In this document: one piece after another, positions 1 to 10,497 of the stretch
How positions within the stretch are numbered: the stretch's first letter is position 1
Layout of the letters: the number at the start of each line of letters is the position of its first letter
Origin: Liolophura sinensis
Lineage: Eukaryota > Mollusca > Polyplacophora > Chitonida > Chitonidae
Reading direction: 5' to 3'
Length of the DNA: 64,000 nt
NCBI RefSeq assembly: GCF_032854445.1
Contig: NC_088298.1
Span: 7,057,504-7,121,503 of the forward strand
Made by a program: the position numbers and the translations under genes
The notes under the pieces: model-generated
Told to the model about the DNA's origin: nothing
What the model saw: only the letters and a program-made list of their open reading frames with translations
Databases searched by the model: none

Positions 1-439
1 CGTCACATTGCACGTTAGCATGAGGAGAAAACCAATGACAGTATAACTAAATGGCACCTCAAAGTGTCCATTATTTATCACGGCTTATACACAAAGTCAG
101 CCAGACTGGAAATGGAAATTCGATTAAAGCCTAATAATAATACGCTTAACGGATTTTCACCCACATTAAATTCTCTGCGAACCACCTAACGTATCCCATT
201 ACATGGGAAAAGATTTAATAAGAAAGCGGAAAATATGAAACAACAATACGTCTCCGGAGAGTTCACGCTATGATCGAAATGAAACGTTTGAAATAACTGA
301 CCAACATCGTGAGAACACCAACGGCTTAAATGATCTGTCACTGCTTTAAACAGGATACAAGTCATTTATCATAGGATTTTTACGGTGTGTTAAGATATAT
401 TCAGTATGTATAAAAGTATAAGTTAGCATCTACTTTGCG

Positions 440-560
440 AAAGTGAAGAATAGTTTCAATTTTGACATTGTAAATTATCCTTATTTTTATAGAAATATAC
501 CAAAGGGCCCTTCGTATTGTGTGTACGTATCTTGCCTATCATTTGTTAGACCATCCGTGT
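440..560 (+). pseudogene. Penelope-like RT, C-terminal fragment
   Basis: The plus strand encodes FDIVNYPYFYRNIPKGP, which matches the C-terminal part of the better copy at 45-46.4 kb (FDIVNYPYLDSNIPKGP). Only this short piece is present, with no upstream reverse transcriptase motifs. It is a dead fragment of the same retroelement lineage. The ATG-like start of the surrounding open frame has no meaning. Confidence 0.6.
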
Positions 561-738
561 CCTGTGACAACAGCAATCAGTTTAGTTTCACGAGTATAAC
601 TGTCCAAAATCCATGGCACTTCATAAATATGCCTGATTCCGCTTAACCCAGGGCCTTATCTTCATCATTGTATTGAATTAGAATGCCACACGGATTTAAA
701 TACATAATTTTATAAACAATAAATTATAAGATAGTATA

Positions 739-998
739 GGCCTCCGTGGCTCGGTTGGTTAGCGCGCTAGCGCAGCGTGATCACCCAGCAGTCTCTCACC
801 AATGCGGTCGCTGTGAGTTCAAGTCCAACTAATGCTGACTTCCTCTCCGGCCGCACGTAGAAAGGTCTTCAGTAACCTGCGGATGGTCGTGGGTATCCCC
901 CGGGCTCTGCCCGGTTTCCTCCCACCACAATGCTGGCCGCCGTCGTATAAGTGAAATATTTTTAGTACGGCGTAAAACACCAATCAAATAAATAAATA
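739..998 (+). mobile_element. SINE-A, full length, tRNA-headed
   Basis: Starts GGCCTCCGTGGCTCGGTTGG (tRNA-like A box), has a B-box-like GTGAGTTCAAGTCC, then the family body (TGCTGGCCGCCGTCGTATAAG) and ends CACCAATCAAATAAATAAAT. At least 15 further copies or fragments are spread through the window in both orientations. Non-autonomous; it depends on a LINE reverse transcriptase. Confidence 0.9.
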
Positions 999-1045
999 TG
1001 AGCTAGTATGCCACATGGTTTAGCTACTGATTTGGCCTAGAACAT

Positions 1046-1300
1046 TCGTTGCATCTTTCCACCATCACGGAATCTAGGAATCAAATCAGGCATTCATTCA
1101 CCAGCCGTCAACCAAAATAAACGTTCCAAGTCTCTAATAGCAAGGTAAATACCCAAAAAATGAAGACTGATTTTCTGTGGATGAATCCGTCCTATTTTCT
1201 TACTTCTTATAATTTCTCAGTTTGGTGGTGTGTGCTTGAACGTGCCTTGAAAATTGGTCTAGCAGTTGTTGACCTGCGACGTTTATTTTCGTTGACGCTG
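1046..1300. repeat. Repeat D, two halves in opposite orientation
   Basis: Bases 1100-1145 are the D repeat in minus orientation (CAGCCGTCAACCAAAATAAA), while 1170-1290 are D in plus orientation (GATGAATCCGTCCTATTTTC and following). D has no visible coding capacity and recurs about a dozen times in the window. Confidence 0.5.
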
Positions 1301-1368
1301 TGAATGTAATGTTTAAGGGTTTTTGATATTGTCTCAAAGTTGTCTTTGTATCACTTTTGTCATTCACA

Positions 1369-1412
1369 GACCGCCAAATATTCTTGAGCACGACGCAAAA
1401 CAAAAATAAATT
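1369..1412 (+). mobile_element. SINE-A 3' tail fragment
   Basis: Carries the SINE-A 3' signature (AATATTCTTGAGCACGACGC then AAAACAAAAATAAA). It lies immediately beside the truncated end of the LTR retrotransposon. Confidence 0.5.
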
Positions 1413-1482
1413 TAAAACACACTTGTCACATTAGTTTTGGTTTCCCGGTGAAAAAAAAACAGGATCAAGTTTGATTCAGAGA

Positions 1483-1935
1483 AGGTTTATCAGTCACAAT
1501 AGGATGAACCATTACTTTGTCACCAGCAAGATCATTATCAAGTAGTAGATGAATTCCTTTAAAAGGCAAAGTAGGCCTAATGCTGACAGTAACAGGACCC
1601 AAAATAATATCTGATGACAAGTAAGCTTTGTGAAGAGGCACAGATTCAAATTCAGCAGAGCTTACACCTCTAAATTATACATTTGATCCAGAATATGACT
1701 CATCAGAAAATGGCAAAACATCTTGTAACAATTAAGACTGAGAAGCTCCAGTATCTCTTAATACCCTGATCTTTGTATCACAAGACATGTCACTTTTAAC
1801 ATTATCCTGTGAATTCTGTGTACAATCTACTGGTGGAGTCTTAACATAATCAAATGCATCAACATTGTTCAGTATGTCAGACTTTTTAGCAGTAACGCAC
1901 AAACCAGTAGGCTTGAAGCCACCCTCCTGTTCTTG
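1483..1935 (-). pseudogene. Retroviral-type aspartic protease relic of gypsy-like element
   Basis: On the minus strand the frame reads into the catalytic motif RDTGASQS and is then cut by a stop at 1732-1734. The same region continues as LLQDVLPFSDES and later GIHLLLDNDLAGDKV, which fits the flap and C-terminal part of metazoan Ty3/gypsy proteases (usual form SLLL..VLPF and LLGNDLAGxKV). The reading frame is offset by one from gag. At least two in-frame stops make it non-functional. No reverse transcriptase, RNase H or integrase follows: the element breaks off near 1,420-1,480. Confidence 0.75.
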
Positions 1936-2227
1936 CATAACAATTTGATATAACATGGCCTGGCTTCCTACAATAATTACATGTAACCCTGCTAAACTGT
2001 CTATGGTCAGACCTTCGTTGAGTAGTGTTCGAATTAACAGGTCTTCTTTGCTCACCTGATTTGTAAAAATTATGAGTCTGTCTCGGTAGGCCTGAATTTG
2101 AGTTAAATGAACTGCTGGAAGAGGGTTGAGGCTTTCTAAATGTAGGCTGCTTTTTCTGAAATGAGACTTTATGTGTAACCGTGTAAGTATCTTCTATAGT
2201 GGCTGCTGTTTCTAATGTATCAGCCTC
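1936..2227 (-). pseudogene. Nucleocapsid region with CCHC zinc knuckle
   Basis: Directly after the gag stop (TAA at 2228-2230) the same frame stays open and reads a basic, Ser/Gln-rich linker, then CNYCRKPGHVISNC, a C-X2-C-X4-H-X4-C zinc knuckle at 1940-1981. This is the nucleic-acid-binding part of a gag polyprotein. It shows that the TAA is a secondary lesion, or a read-through stop, rather than the natural end of gag. Near 1,925-1,935 the frame must shift by one base to reach the protease. Confidence 0.75.
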
Positions 2228-3139
2228 TTAGTCCTCAATAAAAGTTCTGACATCATCATTAATACACCTTTTAAGGTCTTCAATCAGAATATGTTTTAAC
2301 TTTTCATAATTTTTATCTACATTTTTAGCAGAACACCACCGCTCAAACAATTGTTCCTTCTGCGTAGCAAATTCAATGTAAGTCTGATCTCTTTTCTCAA
2401 AACTTCTAAATTTCTGCCGATAGGTCTTTGGCACAAGCTCATATCTTTTTAAGATAACGTCTTTCACAAAATCATAATCTGCAGCCTGTTCTGTTGATAA
2501 CTCTGTGTATATATCCTTAGCTTTGCCAGTTAACACACTCTGTAAAAGGGTAGTCCAAAACTTTTTAGGCCACTCTAAATTTTGAGCAATCTTCTCAAAC
2601 TGTAGAAAATATTTATCTACATCAGTCTCACGAAATTGTGACACCAATCTTATGTTTCTAGCGTCGTCAAATTTTGGACGCATATCAGAAAAACTTAAGC
2701 CAGACCTATCTTCTTCTAGTTTCCTCGCTTCAATTTCGCTCTGAAGTCTCAATTTCTCCAGTTCGAACACTCTTTCATTTTCCCTTTCTCTAAACAACCT
2801 TTCTTTTTCATTTTCCTTTTCTTTAAACAATCTTTCATTTTCCTTTTCCTTCAGTTCTAACTCCTTCAGTCTTATCACAGTGGAATCATCGCCCTCAGGC
2901 CTGTACACATCTAATGCACTTTCATCAAACTCCTGTAATTCTACCAAACATTTAGCAATACTATACTGCATATCTTTCTTGCGTAAGGATCTTTTGATAT
3001 TAAGATTCAGGTACTTGCTTAAAGCATACAAATCATTCTTATTTAACACATCAAAAATGTCCTGATCTGGGGCTTCCATAAACTCGTCGGGCTTAAAACA
3101 TGATGAACATCCGACATGATGAACAAAATCTGCTGGCAA
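2228..3139 (-). CDS. gag: gag (capsid) of Ty3/gypsy-like LTR retrotransposon
   Basis: A 303-residue open frame. Residues about 90-145 form a charged, repetitive coiled-coil (KEKENERLFKEKENEKERLF). Residues about 150-300 resemble the retrotransposon gag/SCAN-like capsid fold: FDDARNIRLVSQFRETDVDKYF, LEWPKKFWTTLLQSVLTGKA and YELVPKTYRQKFRSF. Start chosen at 3139, about 80 bases inside the primer binding site; an internal Met at residue 22 is an alternative. Followed in frame by a stop and then the zinc knuckle. Its product would package element RNA in virus-like particles. It is probably inactive because pol is lost. Confidence 0.85.
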   Translation of the reverse strand: MPADFVHHVGCSSCFKPDEFMEAPDQDIFDVLNKNDLYALSKYLNLNIKRSLRKKDMQYSIAKCLVELQEFDESALDVYRPEGDDSTVIRLKELELKEKENERLFKEKENEKERLFRERENERVFELEKLRLQSEIEARKLEEDRSGLSFSDMRPKFDDARNIRLVSQFRETDVDKYFLQFEKIAQNLEWPKKFWTTLLQSVLTGKAKDIYTELSTEQAADYDFVKDVILKRYELVPKTYRQKFRSFEKRDQTYIEFATQKEQLFERWCSAKNVDKNYEKLKHILIEDLKRCINDDVRTFIED

Positions 3140-3216
3140 AATTTACTACAAAGTCAAAGGCTAGAAAAATGACACAACTTACACAAAACCCTTTCAATTC
3201 CAAATCCAAATTCACT

Positions 3217-3233
3217 TCCCGGACAAGCCCCCA
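3217..3233 (-). other. Primer binding site, tRNA-Pro type
   Basis: Minus-strand TGGGGGCTTGTCCGGGA lies three bases inside the LTR end. It matches the complement of the 3' end of tRNA-Pro (TGGGGGCTCGTCCGGGAT) at 16 of 18 positions when the next base is counted. This is where tRNA would prime minus-strand DNA synthesis. Confidence 0.75.
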
Positions 3234-3236
3234 ATT

Positions 3237-3989
3237 TGTTACGACCCAAACTGTCTGTATTATAAAGAGATGGCTTGTTCGAAATACACGACAGTTTAGC
3301 CGCACAAAAAAGTAACCAAAACCAGCAGATTTTATTTTACAACAGTTTATTAGCTTTAACAAGAACAGATAACAAGACTTTTACAAATACTAAAGTACTT
3401 AAGTTTAACAAGAAAGGATAGCAGTACCTATACAAATACTAAAGTACTTACATGCACAACGGTGTCAAGTCCAAACGGACGCATATACTCCACAATGCTT
3501 AAAAATTGCACAGCGGCAATATTCATAAGAGGGAAAATCCACAGTATAACTGAGTGTATGACGAAATATACACAAAATTCCACACACAGGATCCGTGTAC
3601 TAATAAGCACTGTGTACACAAGAGCACAAATTAAATATACAAGTTCAGACTGAACTAGTGCTCGGTGGAGATAGGATATAACAAAGCCAGAGGCTATAGA
3701 CACCAAAATTCAGCACAAAAGGCCTACTAAAGTAACACACAGCGAAAGCATCCAAAACTCTCAATAATTCTCCTTTCTTCCCCTTTGACCTGCTTTCATA
3801 GGTCTTATATAGACTGGTAGGATTTTCTAGAATAAGAAAATTCTTGAACACTTGTTGTAAACAAACAGGCCCCGAACTGAGGGTATTCTGGAACATTCTA
3901 AGGCAGAGGCAGACAGCAGGCCCTGAACTCAGCATATGTAAACAGTGGCAAGCTAAATTTAGAAGCTGACGGCAGTTGTTCACATAACA
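3237..3989 (-). repeat. 5' LTR of the gypsy-like element
   Basis: The block is bounded by TGTTA at 3237 and TAACA ending at 3989, an inverted terminal pair expected of an LTR (TG...CA). It lies directly next to the primer binding site. Reading minus, there is a TATATAAG box near 3805-3815 and AATAAA poly(A) signals at 3331-3336 and 3346-3351. Length is about 753 bp. No second LTR is in the window, so the boundary rests on these motifs alone. Confidence 0.65.
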
Positions 3990-4420
3990 ATATGACGAAA
4001 GTCAAGCCAAAAAAATTAGTTAATTTTTTTACTTTGAGGTATATTTTACAGATCTTAGTAACCAGCCGATTTTATGCATATTTTAGGTCGATGGTCGAAA
4101 TATTCGACAATGACGTGATCGACGAACATACAAGGAACGCTGGACCAGCACAGCGCCGACAATTCAAATTTTCTCCCCCCACCCTCCCCAGCCGAACACA
4201 CACACATAAAGTTTTGACAGATATGGCTGTAGACGTCATCACACCAGGCTACTTAATTTCCGGGCTGATCGCTGGGGCCTTAGGTAAACTGTAGTTTAAA
4301 GCCATTTTTACTCCCAAAGAAGAAAGATAATCAGCTTTGTTTGTATTTTTACAGGCTAGGCTACATCATATACTCCATATTAAGGGAAAAAAACAGGCAT
4401 TTCATGTATCCTTTAACAGA
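3990..4420. other. Unassigned flank
   Basis: No gene recognised. An open stretch of about 100 codons on the plus strand has no family features and looks like chance. Confidence 0.4.
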
Positions 4421-4440
4421 CATTTGTGATTTAAGGAGGG

Positions 4441-4655
4441 GGCCTCCGTGGCTCAGTCGGTTAGCACGCTAGCGCAGTGTAATGACCCAGGAGCCTCTCA
4501 CCAATGCGGTCGCTATGAGTTCATGTCCAGCTCATGCTGGCTTCCTCCCCGGCCGTAAGTGGGAAGGTCTGGCAGTAACCTGCGGATGGTCGTGGTATAA
4601 GTGAAATATTCTTGATTACGGCGTAAAACACCAATCAAATAAATAAATAAATAAA
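4441..4655 (+). mobile_element. SINE-A with internal deletion and 12-bp TSD
   Basis: Full tRNA-like head and AAATAAATA tail. About 50 bp of the body are missing (GGATGGTCGTGG joins directly to TATAAGTGAAAT). It is flanked by a perfect direct repeat TGTGATTTAAGG at 4425-4436 and 4659-4670, which marks retroposition. Confidence 0.9.
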
Positions 4656-4670
4656 CAATGTGATTTAAGG

Positions 4671-5504
4671 CCTGTTTAAAAAATACCCGAAACCAGTGAT
4701 TTGCTGCCTAACCATGATCTCCCCACGGTATGGCTGAATTACTGATGTGACGTTAGGTCATATTCGCTCATTCCTTTATTCAGAAATGTCATCAACACAT
4801 GTTCCTGTTGTCCTAAGATTGATGTAAGATAATTCACGGCCAAGGCTACAAAGTCTGGGGGTACGTGTTTCATTTCCGCGCTATTTTGCGCTCACTGTAA
4901 GCACACGAGTGTAAGTCACATGACCTTCAAATGTCCGCTTATCCGACGAAGGCCGTCTCATCAGGAAGTGACATGTTTACTTAGGCTCTGGAGATATTGA
5001 TAGAAGCGCCACTCTGACAACGTCCTTACCACGGGCCACACTTAACCCATGAACATGTTAAGAAGTCGGAGACCTGGTATCAAACCTGGGTCATGTAGTT
5101 GTTGCTGCCCCGCTGGGCGTTCAGCACTGAGTGTTTAGAGCAAGGAAACAATACTGGTTGGCCCAGTGTCAGAACAGTGTGACTCGGTAAGGTGTGATAT
5201 TTGGAGCCCGTGTCACAAAGCTGTCGCAACGCAGCGTCAAGTCCATTTACCATGGTGACGTATCTCTTCGCTGTGTACTGCCATGGAAACTATGCTAGGC
5301 TCAGCTTGCAACTACTTCGTAGGACGGGCACCTGTGTCTTCGACATGGTACTGTAGTGATTGCAGGTTTTGGCGCCATGGACTCACCTGCCACGCAATGT
5401 ATTACCTTTAAACGATGTTTAACGCCATGTTAACAAATAATTCTAACCGCAAGACCACCATAGCTACGTGCCTGTTAGTTATTATCGTAATTCCATGCAA
5501 AATC
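4671..5504. other. Unassigned, repeat-poor
   Basis: No ORF, RNA gene or known repeat recognised. Confidence 0.4.
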
Positions 5505-5509
5505 CATTT

Positions 5510-5625
5510 TTGCTTTAGCCACCAGAAGTTGTTATTTAAAATACACTTTACGTGGACAACCAATCTCAGATCTAAGCCCCGATATGCTCACTGTACCAGC
5601 TCACGTAAAAAATCCATCTGTCCTT
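5510..5625 (+). repeat. Repeat F, copy 1
   Basis: Shares GTGGACAACCAATCTC and TCACTGTNCCAGCTCACGT with 7950-8065. Both copies are short and neither encodes anything recognised. Confidence 0.5.
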
Positions 5626-5989
5626 GAGTTTACATTAGAAAGGTCTGTTTATCAACGCAGGCCTTCTCATTTCATCAGATAGTCATAAATAGCTTTACAT
5701 TCTATGTAAATCAAACTACACTGGAGTGGATAAAAAAGGTTTTCAGTTTTTTGTTGTTCACATGAGTCTGTTTTGCATACCTGTCCATTCAATTTGTCTC
5801 TTAATTTTGACACAAGGAAAACGTCGTCGACCCAAGAATATCACACTCGCGTAGTAACGTCAGCCCTTCTGCGTAATGAAAAAGTCTGTCTGTTTATTTG
5901 GGGGTACAGTATCGATCCACGACACGCGTCAATATAAAAAAAAAACACTAATGAGCTTTGTCTTTTCAGGTACAGACATGAACGACTAC

Positions 5990-6330
5990 CGACATGGAGC
6001 GACTTAAATACGATGTGTGGACGACCAGACCAGTTAGATCTGTTACCTTGAGGACGACATTAAGAGAGCATCTGGTCGGCGACCACTATAATCACAGCCT
6101 AAGCCTGTCAACGGCAGGACACTGTTAATCTATCGGTCTGGCTCAACACTAGGGTTTGCACTTCGCAGAGGCTAACCCGTTAATAGCTTTGAGGACACGC
6201 TTGGGTCTCCGGACTATCTCCGTCAAAATCGATATCTTTGCGGGAACTCGAATCGACCGCACGCCGATCGTCTTCTGTTTTGGTGTGTAACAAGGGTGTA
6301 ATTGAGTGAGAGGATAAAGCTGTGCCGGGT
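5990..6330 (+). repeat. Repeat E, copy 1
   Basis: Aligns over roughly 300 bp with 42790-43075: GAGGACGACATTAAGAGAGC against GAACGATATTAAGCGAGC, then GCGACCACTATAATCACA in both. A canonical acceptor-like TTGTCTTTTCAG ends at 5969 just upstream. Function unknown. Confidence 0.55.
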
Positions 6331-6689
6331 TAAGTGCCTGCGTGTACCGCCCTACCTGCATTCCATGCTCCGATATGTTGGCTGTCGTGAGAAATGTGGC
6401 ATGTGGGCTTCGGAGTAACTATGACCAACATACATTGACAACCTCCTCAGCAATTTTGAAATACCCCATGAAATGGACAGCGAGTGTAACGATGCTTGGT
6501 GTATTTATTTCCTGGTCAATGTTTGGCAATGTTTCCGGAGTAAATCACTAATAAACACTGAGAGATTAGGCATTTAAATATTCAATGTCTTAGTACAGGA
6601 TTGAACCCATGCTTCCTGTCTGTTATGGTTAGGAGTCGTGTCCCTATTTCACCCAGTCACGTCCTGTTAATGTTCATATAAAAGATTAC

Positions 6690-7250
6690 AGCGAAGAGAG
6701 CAGCGACGACAATATGAGGATAGCTGGCACATGGTCACACGTAATCAGTGAAACACGGCTACATCATAGACAGTAAACTCAGAACAGTGACGACAGTATG
6801 ATAGCTGGCACATGGCCACACGTAATCGGTGAAATACGGCTACAGCATTGAGAATAAGACCAGAGCAGCGACTATAGTATGATAGCTGGCAAATGGTGAC
6901 ATGTAACCGGTGAAATACCGTCTCTTGTCAATTTACCCCAGTTATGATGTTATTCTAGCTGTTCGTGTAAATGCTTATAGAGTAGCAAATTATACGCCCT
7001 CTACCACCATGACCTAAGCAAACTTGTATGATAGCTGGCACATGGTCACACGTAACCGGTGAAATACGGTCTCTTGCCATTTAACCCCAGCCTGGGGTTG
7101 CTACATCCAATATAGAATCCTGGTTTCTACAGAAATACTGTGCGAGATATTATTGCATGGCCAGTAAATCCAGAGCATCGACGGCAGTTTAATAGTTTGG
7201 AAACGGTCACACGTAACCGCTGAAAATCTTGTCAATGTACCTGATTTAGG
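6690..7250 (+). repeat. Repeat C, about five stacked copies of one segment
   Basis: The segment containing GATAGCTGGCACATGGTCAC and ACGTAACCGGTGAAATACGG occurs about five times at uneven spacing (near 6719, 6790, 6880, 7030 and 7190), with pieces of the rest of C between them. No protein is encoded. Confidence 0.75.
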
Positions 7251-7949
7251 TTTAATACTATGGAAGTAAGAAAAACTAACCACCAGACTATCGTAACTCT
7301 GCGTTGGGTGGCATCGTCTATGCGACGTTTGCAATACTTTTCATTTTGAGCATGGTTTAATGCAATTGTGTTAGGACAAATCTACCGCACCTTACCATCG
7401 CATTCCGTCAGTGGAGCAAGAATGGTACAGATTACTAAAGCAAACGGCTGCCTGACTTGTTTAACACTTTCAGTCAAATTTGTTTCTGTTTGCACCTTTC
7501 CCCAGCAACGGCAAATGCTATGTGTTATGACAGATCTTACAAAAACAGGCCATCTCTATCATATTAACTGGGTTAACTGAAAGTAAATTTTATACGTTTT
7601 GTAAGTACACGTAAAAAAGACATAATTGATTGCTAACACAAACACAAAATTGTTGAAAACTTACCCAGCATAAAATAAAGAGGAGAGTAACTCCCAATAT
7701 TGCAGCCATATCAATTTATATTTCTGCTACTATGCATGTGTCATCATCAGCTGATGTAGCCGAAGTAGCCAAAATAAAGATTGATACGACTTCAATATTC
7801 GAAGGTACTTTCCTTCGATTTTATGCAAGACGGATCTGTGGTACCACTGGTTTCCCCGTATGTACTGTACACTGAGTACCTTGCAGATTTAGTGGCCGAT
7901 CTGAGACACAAAACGTTATCTTGATAATCCTTGCCAAATTAACTCTTGG

Positions 7950-8065
7950 TCTTCAGAGATCTTTAGCCACAAGACGTTATTATTTGGACCACGCTTCACG
8001 TGGACAACCAATCTCTGATCTAAGCTTGGAGATGTTCACTGTGCCAGCTCACGTCAAAGCTGTCG
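7950..8065 (+). repeat. Repeat F, copy 2
   Basis: Diverged copy of 5510-5625. It lies in an open frame of 95 codons, but only the shared 110 bp is conserved, so coding is not supported. Confidence 0.5.
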
Positions 8066-8209
8066 CCGGGGTTAAAATATCGCACTGCGGGAAGCTATTG
8101 TTGGAAGAATGGACAAAGCTTTCAGTCGAAGGTAATTTTGATCAAAGTTCAACCATGGTGCATGGTCAGATTTTTTCGTCAGGTTGTATCTTTAAACTTG
8201 CTAGGTAAT

Positions 8210-9580
8210 TTGTCTATGCCAATTTGGTTTATTTTAAAACGAACGTCAAACGTTTGGTTTTAATTTCTTAATGTGTATAGAGGACATATCCTAGCATATA
8301 ACTTTGGGGGGGGGGGGGGGCAAGAGTTCGAATGTAATCTGGTCCCGCTAAGCCGGTAAATTCACCACTGACGTCATTTTTGAAACGTTCCGATAACTGA
8401 CGAGCAAAATGCATAAAGAAAAGAAGGAATATTGAGGAATAAACTGTGAGCCAAAATTGAAAAATGAAAAAAAAAAAACAGACAAAAATGGCACATTTTT
8501 CATATTTCCACATAACCATAATCCTCATTTCAAAATTACTTTTGTGAATCTTTAGCACTCGTTGACGGACTGCTCCTCAACTCTGTTGCACAGAATCAGT
8601 GTTCATTCTTTTTTACACAATCTGATAACTAGATTCTTCTTTCATCCAACACTGTCGTAACGTTACTGCGCACATGACACACTGAACATAGTCAAATCAA
8701 CGAGGCACCCAACAAAAGCAAATTAAACTCTGTCATTCGTTAGTCGCTTGAAGAGTCATTTCAACATTACACATTGAACAAAATTTCCTCTCGGTGTTGA
8801 TCCCTTACAGAAATATACGCAGGTGTTTCAAAAGCTGTAAGACGTGGGTAAAGAGGTGTGAAGAAACCAAAATGCGAATGAAACGTATAGAAGAGCCGAC
8901 GTATTTTTAGAAAAAAATAGTAGGAAGTCTGACAATCCGTGACACAAAGTATGTATCTATATGTGTGTTTCTCCCACAAAACTATCTGAAACCGTCACGA
9001 TTGAAATTTCATTCGAATAACCGTTGGTATACATCACTGTCCATTCACTTAGTAATAGCTTTTCAAAGTGTTCGTCTTGATGCGTTGACTTTAACTCTGC
9101 TGATAGTGTCTAGCGGTTGCTCATGTAATCTGGAGGGCCATTTCATACACATACACAAAAAACTACCCACTTCAGCAATTTACTGGACTGACTACAAGTT
9201 TTGTGAGCCCTGGTACTTTTTAAGGCTCTATTTTAAGCGCAGATTCCACAAAGCTGTTTCTGGCACATGCCAAAGTTAAAATCTCGTCATACTGCTTAGT
9301 TTTTGGTATTAGAAGTTGAAATTGTGAACCATTTCTCCTCAGATTTCATTTATGATGTTGTCAAATTTCCAGAGCCCAACATTAAACTTTAAAACAGCAT
9401 TTTAAGGTTTTACATATGTCAGAAATAGTTCTCTAAAGTTGCCCGGAGGAGAGCGAAGTTTCGTCATGCTCGTGAAGCATATCCTGAATATCAAAGTTTG
9501 GTAATTACAGACCTCCTAAGATCAGAGGTGAAGACCTAAGTGGTGTCAGACTAACTCTTTGTGTGACCGTACGGTAACTA
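8210..9580. other. Unassigned stretch with a 15-G run
   Basis: Holds a G homopolymer at 8306-8320 and otherwise nothing recognised. An acceptor-like ATTTCTCCTCAG ends at 9342, followed by a 15-codon open run; too short to call. Confidence 0.4.
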
Positions 9581-9699
9581 AATCAGCGTCATACAATCGC
9601 TTTGATACATATGTGGAGTGACCGGTGAAGCGTCACCTTGCCATTTCCTGAATTGTGTTAACAACTCACTGGTTAGCATAATTAAAGCAAACTGGTTCC

Positions 9700-9830
9700 T
9701 TTCATTGGTAATTCAGACCACTACCTGTGCAGAACCTTGGCCAGACATAAGCAAAGTCTGCAAAGATATGTTTGATTCCTTATGAAGCATCACTCGGAAG
9801 CAGTTTCCCAATCGAGAATAAAATTGTGTT
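9700..9830 (+). repeat. Repeat I, copy 1
   Basis: CAGAACCTTGGCCAGACATA with its flank aligns with GTAGAACCTTGGCCGAACAT near 24121. A short, decayed pair. Confidence 0.45.
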
Positions 9831-9894
9831 AAACTGTTGCTATTAGAAAACGTCTCCATCCCTGAATTCACATTTATTATATAAACCCATCGCA

Positions 9895-10160
9895 AAATGT
9901 CTGTCTCGACAGACATTTGTCATCCCAAATGGATGTTTCGGATCAATAATCGTAAGAACAATTACCCAAACAACGGTCAACTCAAACCACCAAACAACTA
10001 ATTAAGTATACAAATTAAATGAGGACGAAATTATGAAAAAAAGATATGTCAGCTTTCAATGATGATGGGTAGACGCAAGGGATGTTTTGGTGAATGAATT
10101 AAATCAATATCCAAATCGTTTACTTGCTACATTTTAAGTTGTCGGTAGTCTACGTATGTA
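9895..10160 (-). repeat. Repeat D, minus orientation
   Basis: Shares with the other D copies the order: GACATTTGTC..., AATAATCGTAAG..., CCACCAAACAACTAATTAAG, then a second half with CATCCAAATCGTTTAC, as in 20670 and 38490. Confidence 0.6.
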
Positions 10161-10371
10161 ACTGTTTTACGCTTTGCAGCACTTGGAGTTTGCACCGATA
10201 AGACATATTTTCACAATAAATTTTGGAAGTGACAATTTTTGCATCGGGTGTACTTCGGCTGTCACCTGAGCAGCAACGGATCATAATGGCCACAATGACA
10301 GAGTTTGAGCTGGTACCAAAGGACACAGATATCAGATAGACACATTTCACTTGACGTGTTCATTTGATTTA

Positions 10372-10497
10372 CCTGACTGGTACGCCGTACTCAAAAATAT
10401 TCCGCATATAAGATGGCGGTCGTGCTTATGATGGCGGGAGACTTGGCAGAGCCGGGGGAAAACCGACGACCATCCGCAAGACCTTCCACGCACATGA
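10372..10497 (-). mobile_element. SINE-A fragment
   Basis: Minus-strand body and 3' part (ACGCCGTACTCAAAAATATT, GACGACCATCCGCAAGACCT). The head is missing. Confidence 0.75.

Noticed and set aside
7368-7580. 70-codon plus-strand frame
   Set aside because: No homology features, no Kozak or splice context; the length is expected by chance.
8306-8320. 15-G run (and the 20-C run at 56692-56711)
   Set aside because: Homopolymers of this size are simple slippage products and prone to sequencing error; no further structure was seen around them.
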